A DNA stretch of 64,000 nucleotides. Source: Pseudomonas benzenivorans (GTDB lineage Bacteria; Pseudomonadota; Gammaproteobacteria; Pseudomonadales; Pseudomonadaceae). Every line of letters starts with the position of its first letter. Position 1 is the stretch's first letter. Below are positions 34,978 to 44,630 of the stretch, piece after piece. Under the pieces are notes generated by a model that saw nothing but the letters and a program-made list of their open reading frames with translations, had not been told where the DNA came from and searched no databases. A program made the translations under genes and the position numbers. The stretch lies in the NCBI RefSeq assembly GCF_033547155.1, contig NZ_CP137892.1, positions 620,001-684,000 of the forward strand, given 5' to 3'.

Positions 34978-35079
34978 GCGCCGTTCTGGCGCCGTTCGCG
35001 CTACAGTGGCGGCCTGCTTCATCGGCCGGCCCGCGGGCCGCTCGCAACGAGGGCTCGCGGGCCCGATAAGGATGTTGGC

Positions 35080-35853
35080 ATGAGCCTGGACGTGCACCTG
35101 CTGTTTCTGCTCTGCGTGGCCCTGGCCACCTTTGCCCAGTGCCTGACCGGTTTCGCCTTCGGCCTGATTCTCATCGGCCTGGTGGCCATCCTGCAGCTGA
35201 TACCGCTCGGCGAAGTGGCGGTGGTGATCAGCATCCTCACCCTGGGCAATGCCCTGGTCACGGTGGCCGGCCCCAAGCCGCAGCTGGATCGGCGCATCCT
35301 CATGCCCCTGTTGATCAGCAGCCTGCTCGGCGTGTGCCTGGGCATCTGGGGGCTCGGTGCCCTGGATGGCCGGCAGATCGCTTGGCTGCGCCTGTTGCTC
35401 GGCGGGGTGATTCTCGTCGCCAGCCTGATGCTGGTGGTACAGAGCAAACCGCGCGAACGGCTGTCCGGGGCGCCGGCGTTCTGGGTGGCCGGCGGCCTCT
35501 GCGGCGTGCTCAACGGCCTATTCTCCAGCGGCGGGCCGCCGATCGTCTATCACCTGTATCGCCAGCCCCTGGGGTACGAGCTGATCCGCAACACCCTGAT
35601 CACCGTATTCGCCTGCAACGCGGCCATGCGCCTGGGCCTGGTGGCGGCCCAGGGCGAGCTGTCGCTGACCACCCTGTGGCTCAGCGCCGAGGCCCTGCCG
35701 CTGGTCATGTTGCTCAGCTGGCTGGTGCGCCGCTATCCGCCGAAGCTGTCGCTGCGCACGGTACGTTGGCTGGTCTTCGCACTGCTGGTGCTGGCCGGGG
35801 GCAGCCTGATCGCCGAGGCCCTGCCCGAGCTGCTGGCCCTGTATCGGGGTTGA
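35080..35853 (+). CDS. TauE/SafE-family permease
   Basis: 257 residues with about eight membrane segments. The TauE/SafE pattern is visible in the N-terminal repeat (ATFAQCLTGFAFGLILIGLV) and its C-terminal counterpart (GGLCGVLNGLFSSGGPPIVY, with the conserved GPP). Members export or import sulfonates, sulfite or other organic acids; no substrate can be assigned. It lies 195 nt after the BCCT gene beyond a strong stem-loop, so it is probably a separate unit. No GntR-type site precedes it. Confidence 0.85.
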   Translation: MSLDVHLLFLLCVALATFAQCLTGFAFGLILIGLVAILQLIPLGEVAVVISILTLGNALVTVAGPKPQLDRRILMPLLISSLLGVCLGIWGLGALDGRQIAWLRLLLGGVILVASLMLVVQSKPRERLSGAPAFWVAGGLCGVLNGLFSSGGPPIVYHLYRQPLGYELIRNTLITVFACNAAMRLGLVAAQGELSLTTLWLSAEALPLVMLLSWLVRRYPPKLSLRTVRWLVFALLVLAGGSLIAEALPELLALYRG

Positions 35854-35860
35854 GGCCGCC

Positions 35861-36892
35861 TCAGTCTGCCAGCTGTTCGCGGCGCAGCAGCGCCGCCTTG
35901 CGGGCCGTGCCCCAGCGATAGCCCCCCAGCGTGCCGTCGGCCGCCACCACCCGGTGACAGGGCACCAGCAGGCCCAGGGGATTGCTGGCGCAGGCCCGGG
36001 CCACGGCACGGGGGTGGCTGCCGAGCGCGGCGGCCAGTTCGCCGTAGCCGCGGGTCTGGCCCGCTGGAATCTGCCGCAGCGCCTGCCACACCTGCTGCTG
36101 GTAGGCCGTACCGCGTAGGTCCAGGGGCAGCCGGGCGGCGCGCTCGGGCTCTTCGATCTGCGCCACCACCCGTTGCAGCCAGTCGCCCAGGCCGGCGTCG
36201 TCGCGTTGCAGCTCGGCGGCGGCGAAGCGTTGGCGCAGCTCGTCTTCCAGTTGCGCGACCTCGTCGCCGAACAGCAGGGCGCACACCCCCTTGGCGCTGG
36301 CCGCCAGCAGCAGCTGGCCGAGCGGGCAGGGGGCGATACCGTAACGCAGGTATTCGCCGGCGCCGCCACGGCGGCGTTGCGCCGGGCTCAGGCCGTCGTC
36401 CCGCTCGTACAGCGCGCGGGTGCCGGAGTAGCCGGCCGCCAGCGCCGCGTCCAGCACCGAGTCGGCCCGGGGCAGGCGCGCCTCCAGCGCCGCGCGTCGC
36501 TGAGCGTCGATCCAGGCCTTGGGCGTCAGCCCGGTGCGGGATTTGAAGGCCCGTACCAGATGGGAGGGCGACAGGCCGATGCGTGCGGCCAGCTGCGCGA
36601 GGGTCGGGGTGGGCTGCAGTTCGCCGAGCAGCTGGCAGGCGGCGGCGACCAGCTCATCCAGCTGTTCGGCCGGGCTGGCGCCCTGAGGCGTGCAGCGCCG
36701 GCAGGCACGGAAGCCGGCGGCCTCGGCGCTGGCCGCGTCGGGGTGAAAGCTGACGTTGGCGCGCAGCGGTCGCCGCGCCGGGCAGCTCGGCCGGCAGTAG
36801 ATGCCGGTGGAGCGCACGGCGAAGACGAACTGGCCATCATAGGCGGCATCGCGGCTGCAGACGGCTTGCCAGCAAAGGTCGGGGTCGAGCAT
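35861..36892 (-). CDS. ada: Bifunctional Ada: DNA-repair methyltransferase and transcriptional activator
   Basis: 343 residues with the full Ada order. The N-terminal zinc domain has the methyl-acceptor Cys (STGIYCRPSCPAR) and RACRRC. A central AraC helix-turn-helix follows (TLAQLAARIGLSPSHLVRAF). The C-terminal O6-alkylguanine transferase carries LLVPCHRVVAADG (acceptor Cys in PCHR). It removes methyl groups from phosphotriesters and O6-methylguanine and, once methylated, activates the adaptive response. It converges on the TauE-like gene with 7 nt between stops. Confidence 0.94.
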   Translation of the reverse strand: MLDPDLCWQAVCSRDAAYDGQFVFAVRSTGIYCRPSCPARRPLRANVSFHPDAASAEAAGFRACRRCTPQGASPAEQLDELVAAACQLLGELQPTPTLAQLAARIGLSPSHLVRAFKSRTGLTPKAWIDAQRRAALEARLPRADSVLDAALAAGYSGTRALYERDDGLSPAQRRRGGAGEYLRYGIAPCPLGQLLLAASAKGVCALLFGDEVAQLEDELRQRFAAAELQRDDAGLGDWLQRVVAQIEEPERAARLPLDLRGTAYQQQVWQALRQIPAGQTRGYGELAAALGSHPRAVARACASNPLGLLVPCHRVVAADGTLGGYRWGTARKAALLRREQLAD

Positions 36893-37115
36893 GGCGCGGC
36901 TCCGTGGGACTATGGTTCGATTGTCGGCCCTGCTGGCGCCGTCGCCAATCCGAATCGCGCTTTCAAAATGCGCTCAGCGCCAGGTCAGTATTTGCGGGCG
37001 CCTGGACGGCTCACGGGCCGCACGATGGTCGCTGCGGGCTGGGCGCTGCGGGCCGATTGCCGTATAAGGGGCGGCATTAGCGCATTGGCCAGCCTAGGAG
37101 CCGCGATCCACACCG

Positions 37116-38003
37116 ATGAAGACACCCAAACGTATTGAACCCCTGGTCGAGGATGGTCTGGTCGACGAGGTCATACGCCCACTGATGAGCGGCAAGGAGG
37201 CCGCGGTGTTCGTGGTGCGCTGCGGCGACGAGTTGCGTTGCGCCAAGGTCTACAAGGAGGCCAACAAGCGCGGCTTTCGCCAGTCCGTGGAGTACCAGGA
37301 GGGCCGCAAGGTGCGCAACAGCCGCGACGCGCGGGCCATGGCCAAGGGCTCCAAGTACGGCCGCAAGGGCCAGGAAGACGCCTGGCAGAACGCCGAGGTG
37401 GCGGCGCTGTTCCGCCTGGCGGGCGCCGGGGTGCGGGTGCCCAAGCCCTACGACTTCCTCGAGGGCGTGCTGCTGATGGAACTGGTCGACGACGGCGAGG
37501 GCGGCGTGGCGCCGCGGCTCAACGACGTCGACCTGCACCCGGAGGACGCCCGCGAGTTCCACGCCTTCATGATCCAGGAAGTGGTGAAGATGCTCTGCGC
37601 CGGCCTGGTGCATGGCGACCTCTCCGAGTTCAACGTGCTGCTCGGCCCCGAGGGGCCGGTGATCATCGACCTGCCCCAGGCGGTGGATGCGGCCGGCAAC
37701 AACCACGCGTTCAAGATGCTCGAGCGCGACGTCGGCAACATGGCCGCCTACTTCGGCCAGTTCGCCCCGGAGCTCAGGTACACCAAGTACGCCAAGGAGA
37801 TGTGGGCGCTGTACGAGGAAGGCAAGCTGACCCCGGACAGCCGGCTGACCGGCGAGTTCGCCGAGCCCGAGGACGCCGCCGATATCGACGCGGTGATGCG
37901 CGAGATCAAGGCCGCCCTGGCCGAGGAAGCACGGCGCCAGGCCCTGCTCAATGCCGAGGAGGCGCCCGCCGGCGCCGAACCGCCGCCGCCCTGGATGCAG
38001 TGA
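37116..38003 (+). CDS. RIO1-type serine protein kinase
   Basis: 295 residues. RIO kinase signatures: MSGKEAAVFVVRC (flexible nucleotide loop), CAKVYKEANKRGF (catalytic Lys), HGDLSEFNVLL (catalytic loop) and VIIDLPQAVD (metal-binding DLPQ). The C-terminal 40 residues are acidic and Ala-rich, ending in a Pro run. Pseudomonads have one such kinase; in eukaryotes and archaea RIO proteins act in ribosome maturation, while the bacterial role is poorly known. The gene stands alone with a ~220-nt upstream region. Confidence 0.9.
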   Translation: MKTPKRIEPLVEDGLVDEVIRPLMSGKEAAVFVVRCGDELRCAKVYKEANKRGFRQSVEYQEGRKVRNSRDARAMAKGSKYGRKGQEDAWQNAEVAALFRLAGAGVRVPKPYDFLEGVLLMELVDDGEGGVAPRLNDVDLHPEDAREFHAFMIQEVVKMLCAGLVHGDLSEFNVLLGPEGPVIIDLPQAVDAAGNNHAFKMLERDVGNMAAYFGQFAPELRYTKYAKEMWALYEEGKLTPDSRLTGEFAEPEDAADIDAVMREIKAALAEEARRQALLNAEEAPAGAEPPPPWMQ

Positions 38004-38048
38004 TCCCCTCCCGGCGGCCCGCCCCCAGTCGGGGCGCCGCCCCTTCGC

Positions 38049-38969
38049 TCAGCCGCTCGCCGCCAAGGCCTCGAGAAAGCTCTCCAGCACCAGGTGCGGG
38101 CGGCGGCCCTTGCGCGTCACCGACGCCAGGCTGAGGTCGTAGTAGCGCGTGCCGGGTTTCAGCGCGCGCAGGCGGCCCTGCTGGACCCAGGCCGCGGCGT
38201 AGTGGTCCGGCAGGTAGCCGATATAGCGTCCGGTGAGGATCAGGAAGGCCATGCCCTCGCGGTCCGAGGCGCTGGCGGTGCAGTTGAGCTGCTGATAATG
38301 GCTCTGGATTTCCGGCGGCAGGCGGAAGGTCGGGGCGATGGCGTCCTGGGCATCCAGGCGCGCGTCCTCCAGCTCCCGGTCGTCGACGTAGAACAGCGGA
38401 TGGCCCACCGCGCAGTACAGCAGCGAGCGCTCGTCGTACAGGCTCTGGTACTCCAGCCCTGAGAGGGCGCCGGCCTGGGGCACCACGCCGATGTGCAGGC
38501 GGCCGTCGAGCACCCCCTGTTCCACCTCGCTCGGCGGCGTCATGCGGATATGGATGCGCACCTCCGGTCCGCGCTCCTTGAGGCGCGCCAGGGCGTGGGT
38601 GATGCGCATGTGCGGCACCGTCACCAGGTTGTCGGTCAGGCCGATGTTCAGCTCGCCGCGCAGGTGCTGGTGCAGGCCGTTGACCTCGGTGCGAAAGCTC
38701 TCCAGCGCCGCCAGCAACTGCTGGGTCGACTGGTACACCTCGCGGCCTTCCTCGGTCAGGGCGAAGCCGGCGCGGCCACGCTGGCACAGGCGCAGGCCCA
38801 GGCGCTGCTCCAGGTCGCTCATCTGCTGGCTGATGGCCGAGCGACCGATGCCCAGCACGCTCTCGGCGGCGGAGAAACCGCCGCATTCCACCACGCTGCG
38901 AAACAGCTTGAGCAGGCGGATCTCGAAGTCGCTGACCTGGGCCAGCGGGACCGGGCGGTGGGTGGTCAT
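38049..38969 (-). CDS. bauR: LysR-family activator of beta-alanine catabolism
   Basis: 306 residues: helix-turn-helix FSAAESVLGIGRSAISQQMS with LGLRLCQRGRAGFALTEEG, and a substrate-binding domain from ~95. It is divergent from a beta-alanine:pyruvate transaminase gene with the order bauR-bauA-bauC, as known in P. aeruginosa where BauR activates the pathway in response to beta-alanine. The name rests on this context plus family. Confidence 0.85.
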   Translation of the reverse strand: MTTHRPVPLAQVSDFEIRLLKLFRSVVECGGFSAAESVLGIGRSAISQQMSDLEQRLGLRLCQRGRAGFALTEEGREVYQSTQQLLAALESFRTEVNGLHQHLRGELNIGLTDNLVTVPHMRITHALARLKERGPEVRIHIRMTPPSEVEQGVLDGRLHIGVVPQAGALSGLEYQSLYDERSLLYCAVGHPLFYVDDRELEDARLDAQDAIAPTFRLPPEIQSHYQQLNCTASASDREGMAFLILTGRYIGYLPDHYAAAWVQQGRLRALKPGTRYYDLSLASVTRKGRRPHLVLESFLEALAASG

Positions 38970-39089
38970 TGGTTTAGCGTCCAGTTAACTAAAGATTAAA
39001 AGAGTTGTGTTTTACTGACTTTATGCCCGTGGCACCTTTACTCGCAAGTACCCCACACAAGAACACCGCCCTTCCTTGCGAGGCCGCCG
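38970..39089. promoter_or_regulatory. Divergent bauR/bauA promoter region
   Basis: 120 nt, AT-rich next to bauR (TTAACTAAAGATTAAAAGAG), the expected place of BauR-binding T-N11-A sites. No single operator can be fixed by eye. Confidence 0.5.
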
Positions 39090-40436
39090 ATGAACATGCC
39101 GCAGACCGCCACCCCGTCCCTGGCCAGCCAGCTCAAGCTGGATGCCCACTGGATGCCGTTTTCCGCCAACCGCAACTTCCAGCGCGACCCGCGCCTGATC
39201 GTCGCGGCCGAAGGCAGCTGGCTGACCGACGACAAGGGCCGCAAGGTCTACGACAGCCTGTCCGGCCTGTGGACCTGCGGCGCCGGCCACTCGCGCCAGG
39301 AGATCCAGGAGGCGGTGGCCAAGCAGCTCGGCACCCTCGACTACTCGCCGGGCTTCCAGTACGGCCACCCGCTGTCGTTCAAGCTGGCCGAGCAGATTGC
39401 CGACCTGATGCCGGGCAGCCTCAACCACGTGTTCTTCACCGGCTCCGGCTCCGAGTGCGCCGACACCGCGGTGAAGATGGCCAGGGCCTACTGGCGCCTG
39501 AAGGGCCAGCCGGCCAAGACCAAGCTCATCGGCCGTGCCCGCGGCTACCACGGCGTCAACATCGCCGGCACCAGCCTCGGCGGCATCGGCGGCAACCGCA
39601 AGATGTTCGGCCAGTTCATGGACGTCGACCACCTGCCGCACACCCTGCAGCCGCACCTGGCCTACACCCCGGGCATGGCCGCAACCGGCGGCGTCGAGCT
39701 GGCCAACGAATTGCTCAAGCTGATCGAACTGCACGACGCCTCGAACATCGCCGCGGTCATAGTCGAGCCGATGTCCGGCTCGGCCGGGGTCATCGCGCCG
39801 CCGGTGGGCTACCTGCCGCGCCTGCGCGAGATCTGCGATCAGCACAACATCCTGCTGATCTTCGACGAGGTGATCACCGCCTTTGGGCGCATGGGCAAAT
39901 GGAGCGGCGCCGAGTACTTCGGCGTGACCCCGGACATCATGAATACCGCCAAGCAGATCACCAACGGCGCCATCCCCCTGGGCGCGGTGATCGCCAGCAG
40001 CGAGATCTACGACACCTTCATGCAGCAGCCCTCGCCCGAGCACATGGTCGAGTTCGCCCACGGCTACACCTACTCGGCCCACCCGGTGGCCTGCGCCGCC
40101 GGCCTGGCCTCGCTGGAGCTGCTGGGGCGCGAGAACCTGGTGCAGCAGGCCGCCGAGCTGGCGCCCCAGTTCGCCGCGGCCCTGCATGACCTCAAGGGCG
40201 CCAAGCACATCGTCGACATCCGCAGCTGCGGCCTGGCCGGCGCCCTGCAGATCGCCCCGCGTGACGGCGACCCGGTGATCCGCCCGTTCGAGGCCGGCAT
40301 GGCCCTGTGGCAGGCCGGCTTCTACGTGCGCTTCGGCGGCGACACCCTGCAGTTCGGCCCGACCTTCAACGCCAGGATGGACGACCTCGACCGCCTGTTC
40401 GGCGCCGTCGGCGAGACCCTGAACAAACTGGATTAA
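39090..40436 (+). CDS. bauA: Beta-alanine:pyruvate (omega-amino acid) transaminase
   Basis: 448 residues, class III PLP aminotransferase. Schiff-base Lys288 in NTAKQITNGAIPLG, cofactor aspartate in LLIFDEVITAFGRMG, and the N-terminal LKLDAHWMPFSANRNFQRDPR typical of omega-amino acid:pyruvate transaminases. It converts beta-alanine and pyruvate to malonate semialdehyde and alanine; polyamines and other omega-amino acids may also serve. GAGG lies 6 nt before ATG 39090, with a second ATG at 39096. bauC follows after 114 nt. Confidence 0.94.
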   Translation: MNMPQTATPSLASQLKLDAHWMPFSANRNFQRDPRLIVAAEGSWLTDDKGRKVYDSLSGLWTCGAGHSRQEIQEAVAKQLGTLDYSPGFQYGHPLSFKLAEQIADLMPGSLNHVFFTGSGSECADTAVKMARAYWRLKGQPAKTKLIGRARGYHGVNIAGTSLGGIGGNRKMFGQFMDVDHLPHTLQPHLAYTPGMAATGGVELANELLKLIELHDASNIAAVIVEPMSGSAGVIAPPVGYLPRLREICDQHNILLIFDEVITAFGRMGKWSGAEYFGVTPDIMNTAKQITNGAIPLGAVIASSEIYDTFMQQPSPEHMVEFAHGYTYSAHPVACAAGLASLELLGRENLVQQAAELAPQFAAALHDLKGAKHIVDIRSCGLAGALQIAPRDGDPVIRPFEAGMALWQAGFYVRFGGDTLQFGPTFNARMDDLDRLFGAVGETLNKLD

Positions 40437-40496
40437 GCCCCAGGCTGGATCGGGACGCGTAGTCGGCGCCTTATCCACCCACAGACAAGACCGCAC

Positions 40497-40526
40497 GGTG
40501 GATGAGCTTCGCCTTATCCACCCTAC
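40497..40526. repeat. Palindromic intergenic repeat (GGTGGAT...ATCCACC)
   Basis: Imperfect stem between bauA and bauC with the ending ATCCACCCTAC shared with copies near 42181 and 44579. Typical pseudomonad dispersed repeat; may act as an mRNA hairpin. Confidence 0.6.
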
Positions 40527-40550
40527 AGAATTCGATTAACGGAGAAGCCC

Positions 40551-42047
<1,497 letters not shown>

Positions 42048-42069
42048 GCCTTGCTAGGGTGGTAACGCA

Positions 42070-42102
42070 AGAGGCCAGTCGCGAGACTGGCCTTCTTGTT
42101 TT
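42070..42102 (+). terminator. Rho-independent terminator of bauC
   Basis: Perfect 9-bp stem AGGCCAGTC / GACTGGCCT with loop GCGA, followed by TCTTGTTTT, starting 22 nt after the stop. Confidence 0.9.
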
Positions 42103-42180
42103 GTGGGGCAACGCCTGATTCGACCTGCGTCGCGTAGGATGCGGTTGAGCGCAGGGATAGCCATCAACTCCCTCGAATCA

Positions 42181-42227
42181 AGGGTGGACAGGCTGCGCGT
42201 TGTCCACCCTAGGGATATCCAGGCTAC
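42181..42227. repeat. Dispersed palindromic repeat, copy with GATATCCAGGC tail
   Basis: Perfect 10-bp inverted repeat AGGGTGGACA / TGTCCACCCT around GGCTGCGCGT, followed by AGGGATATCCAGGCTAC. The copy near 44579 has the same stem and the same GATATCCAGGC tail, so the unit extends past the hairpin. Confidence 0.7.
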
Positions 42228-42248
42228 TTGCTCATCCCATTCTACGGG

Positions 42249-43286
42249 CTATCCCAGCAACAGCACGCTCACGCCGCCCAGGTACAGCAGCAGAATGGCG
42301 ACGCCCTCCACGCCAATCCGCGCGATACCGCGGCGCTCCCGGCGAATCAACCCCATGATCAGCACGCCGGACATGAGCAGGGTCAGGGCGATCCAGAAGG
42401 CCGAATCGGCGGATATCGCGTGGTAGATGGAGCCCGGCCGGTAGGCGATGTCCGACGCGGCGATGAACAGCACATCGAAGGCATTGCCGCCAATGATGCC
42501 GCCCACCGCGAGGGTCAGCGCGCCACGGCGGACGGCGGCGATCGAGGTGACCAGCTCGGGGATGGAGGTGCTGATCGCCGTCAGCATCACACCGACGACC
42601 GTATGGCTGATACCCGCCCGTGCGGCAATCACCGTGGCCGCCGGCTCCAGCACCCAGCCGGCGATGCCCAGTACCAGCATCAGCAGCGCGAACTCCTTCC
42701 ACAGGCGCGCCAGGCTGGGCATCTGGCTGATGTCGTCCGGTTGGTCCTGACGGGTGTCGCGGGTGATGTCCGGGTGCCACTGGGGGAAGTGCTGAGCCCC
42801 CCGCACCAGCCACAGGCCATAGGCATAGAAGGCGAACAGCAGCGGGGTAGAGGGGTGGATATGCCAGAGGGTGGCGTCCGGCAGGTAGATGGTTAGCAGC
42901 ACCAGGGCCAGCAGGGAGATCAACAAGGCGTTCTGCATCATGTTCGGCACGGACGCCGCCGCATGTTCCAGATTGGCCCGCGGGTACGCCAGGTCCGACA
43001 ACACCAGAAAGAAGGTTTGCACGGCGATCCCGCCCAGGGCATTGCTGACGGCCAGTTCGGCATGGCCGTTCCAGGCGGCGGTGACCGACAGCACCGAACC
43101 GCCCAGCGAGGTCGAGGCGCCCAGCAGCACGGCGCCGGCCGCCGCCTCACCGATACCGGTCTGGTCGGCCAGCTGATCCACCACCCGGGTGATGCGCGTC
43201 CCCGCGAGGGCAATGACCAGGGCGCACAGGCCGAATACGCCGAGGCCTTGCAGCAATGTCCAGCTGTCAGGGTTGAAGAGAGACAC
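42249..43286 (-). CDS. Calcium/sodium:cation exchanger family (CaCA) membrane protein
   Basis: 345 residues, ~10 membrane segments in two inverted halves. The alpha repeats are visible: GAVLLGASTSLGGSVLSVTA in the first half and TAISTSIPELVTSIAAVRRG in the second, with acidic and Ser/Thr ion-site residues; the first repeat lacks the usual Glu. GGNAFDVLFI follows as in CaCA carriers. Start at GTG 43286, with AAGGAG 5 nt upstream. The ion cannot be predicted with confidence. Confidence 0.85.
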   Translation of the reverse strand: MSLFNPDSWTLLQGLGVFGLCALVIALAGTRITRVVDQLADQTGIGEAAAGAVLLGASTSLGGSVLSVTAAWNGHAELAVSNALGGIAVQTFFLVLSDLAYPRANLEHAAASVPNMMQNALLISLLALVLLTIYLPDATLWHIHPSTPLLFAFYAYGLWLVRGAQHFPQWHPDITRDTRQDQPDDISQMPSLARLWKEFALLMLVLGIAGWVLEPAATVIAARAGISHTVVGVMLTAISTSIPELVTSIAAVRRGALTLAVGGIIGGNAFDVLFIAASDIAYRPGSIYHAISADSAFWIALTLLMSGVLIMGLIRRERRGIARIGVEGVAILLLYLGGVSVLLLG

Positions 43287-43365
43287 AGGTGCTCCTTGAT
43301 CCGTAGGCGGCGTGTATCGGGCTGGCCAGTGGCCTCGGCCCATGGGGCAGACCCGCCCCGATCCG

Positions 43366-43515
43366 CCTAGCAGGCCGTTGAAAAACTACCTACGTTGGCA
43401 ATACTGCGTTAAAAACGGCCTCAAAATGCTCATTTACAGCACGTAAACTCCGCTTTTTCGGCCGTTTTTGCCTTGTCTTGCCTGCCTCGCCTACGTTTTT
43501 CAACGGCCTGCTAGG
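43366..43515. mobile_element. 150-bp palindromic MITE-like element
   Basis: Bounded by perfect 20-bp terminal inverted repeats (CCTAGCAGGCCGTTGAAAAA and its complement). Inside lies a second nested inverted pair, AAAAACGGCC (43411) and GGCCGTTTTT (43460). No open frame. The CTAG at both ends could be part of the repeat or a target duplication. Structure matches a non-autonomous element moved by a transposase in trans, or an mRNA-folding repeat. It sits 80 nt before the exchanger start, between genes. Confidence 0.75.
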
Positions 43516-43583
43516 AAAACTGTAGCGGCTAATGCGCATCAGCCCCGGCGCGCTTGGCGCGAGGCAACCGGCAGTTGCCAGTT

Positions 43584-43615
43584 CGTAGGATGGGGCGAGC
43601 ACAGCGACACCCATC
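43584..43615. repeat. Short imperfect palindromic repeat
   Basis: GTAGGATGGGGCGAGC...CACCCATC, an inverted GATGGG/CCCATC unit of the kind scattered through pseudomonad genomes; a related GTAGGATGCGGTTGAGC unit lies near 42135. Confidence 0.5.
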
Positions 43616-43625
43616 GGGGCTCCCG

Positions 43626-43781
43626 TCAATCTTCGCCGCGCTCTCCGGCATCGATGTCCGTCCCCTCGCCACCCGCCCAATCCCCCGGCAACAAGCCCTC
43701 CCGTGCATAACGATGGAACGACGGCCACGGCCAATCGGCCACCCGCAGCACCTGCCCGTGCTTGCGCGGGTTGTGGTTGAT
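43626..43781 (-). pseudogene. C-terminal remnant of a REP-associated tyrosine transposase (RAYT)
   Basis: About 51 codons, [19 protein letters not shown] then SSF-like [17 protein letters not shown], match the C-terminus of RAYT (TnpA_REP) proteins, normally ~150 residues. The catalytic HUH and Tyr regions are missing: the sequence is cut exactly where a REP palindrome begins (43782). Clearly a dead fragment, left from the enzyme that spreads REP sequences. Confidence 0.8.
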
Positions 43782-43880
43782 GGTTCCCACGCTCAGCGTG
43801 GGAACCCCTACGGGGGCGCTCTGCGTCCCGCAGACGCGGAGCGTCTGTGGCTGCGTGCTCACGCAGAGCGTGGGCACGAT
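43782..43880. repeat. REP cluster
   Basis: Perfect palindrome GGTTCCCACGCT-C-AGCGTGGGAACC (43782-43806), a middle stem GACGC/GCGTC (~43832-43845), and an inverted copy GTGCTCACGC / GCGTGGGCAC (43855-43877). Two facing REPs of the GTTCCCACGCT class, as in a BIME, directly abut the RAYT remnant. Confidence 0.8.
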
Positions 43881-43961
43881 CAGAATATGGGCTACTTGCT
43901 ATGCTGCCGCGCGTGAATCATTGGATTCACCGAAGGTGGAGTCGCATCAAGGAGCGGTGGA

Positions 43962-44393
43962 ATGACAAACGAATACAACATCGCGCTGGTGATCGGCGCC
44001 GGGCTCAGCCTGCTGGCGGCGCTGATGCATCTAGGGGTGATCATGGTCGGCCCTGCTTGGTATCGCTTGTTTGGCGCTGGCGAGCGCTTTGTGCAGGCGG
44101 CCCAGGCCGGACGCTGGTTTCCTGCGGTGGTCACGGCGGGAATTGCCCTGATACTCGCTACATGGGCGGCGTATGCGCTGTCCGGTGCTGGGGTGATCGA
44201 GCCCTTGCCTCTGCTGCGCCCTGCATTGTGCGCGATTACCTTGGTCTATCTGCTGCGTGGTCTGTTGGGACCGTTCGCCTTGGCCGGCACTGGGCACAGC
44301 GTTCGCTTTATCGTGGTCAGCTCGGCGATATGCCTGGTCTATGGGCTGGTGCATCTGCTGGGCGTGGTGCAAATGTGGGGAGCGTTGGCCTAG
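43962..44393 (+). CDS. Small four-helix membrane protein, unknown
   Basis: 143 residues with four hydrophobic segments (~8-28, ~52-73, ~80-103, ~112-140). No catalytic motif or recognised domain; the pattern is that of a small integral membrane protein seen in several proteobacteria. AAGGAG lies 7 nt before the ATG. It stands alone in a repeat-rich stretch. Confidence 0.7.
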   Translation: MTNEYNIALVIGAGLSLLAALMHLGVIMVGPAWYRLFGAGERFVQAAQAGRWFPAVVTAGIALILATWAAYALSGAGVIEPLPLLRPALCAITLVYLLRGLLGPFALAGTGHSVRFIVVSSAICLVYGLVHLLGVVQMWGALA

Positions 44394-44409
44394 GGGCGCG
44401 TTTTCTCTT

Positions 44410-44525
44410 TGGTTACTTTCTCTTGCGCGCCGGGCGTCGCTACGCGAGCAAAAAGAAACGGAGCGAAGCGGAGTAAACAGCCGCAGGCTGGCCCGAAGGG
44501 TGAGCGAAGCGAATCAAGTAACTCG
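44410..44525. repeat. Possible dispersed repeat with GGTTACTT/AAGTAAC ends
   Basis: The ~110-bp segment after the membrane gene starts TTTGGTTACTTT and ends CAAGTAACTCG, with an internal TTTCTCTTG / CAAAAAGAAA near-pair and GAGCGAAGCGGAG units. No gene. Could be a degenerate MITE. Confidence 0.35.
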
Positions 44526-44578
44526 GCGTAAGGGCGAAAAGCATTGTGGCGGATCTATGCAGGTTTCGTGAGATCGAA

Positions 44579-44624
44579 GGTGGACAAGCTTCGCGTTGTC
44601 CACCCTACAGATATCCAGGCCACA
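44579..44624. repeat. Dispersed palindromic repeat, second copy with GATATCCAGGC tail
   Basis: GGTGGACA / TGTCCACC stem around AGCTTCGCGT, followed by CTACAGATATCCAGGCCAC, homologous to the copy at 42181. It ends directly before the stop of the 5'-nucleotidase gene on the other strand. Confidence 0.7.
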
Positions 44625-44630
44625 TGTTGG

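Noticed and set aside
33058..35069. A 648-codon frame overlapping the BCCT gene in another frame
   Set aside because: It is a +2 shadow of the BCCT coding sequence with no domain; the BCCT frame has the family signature.
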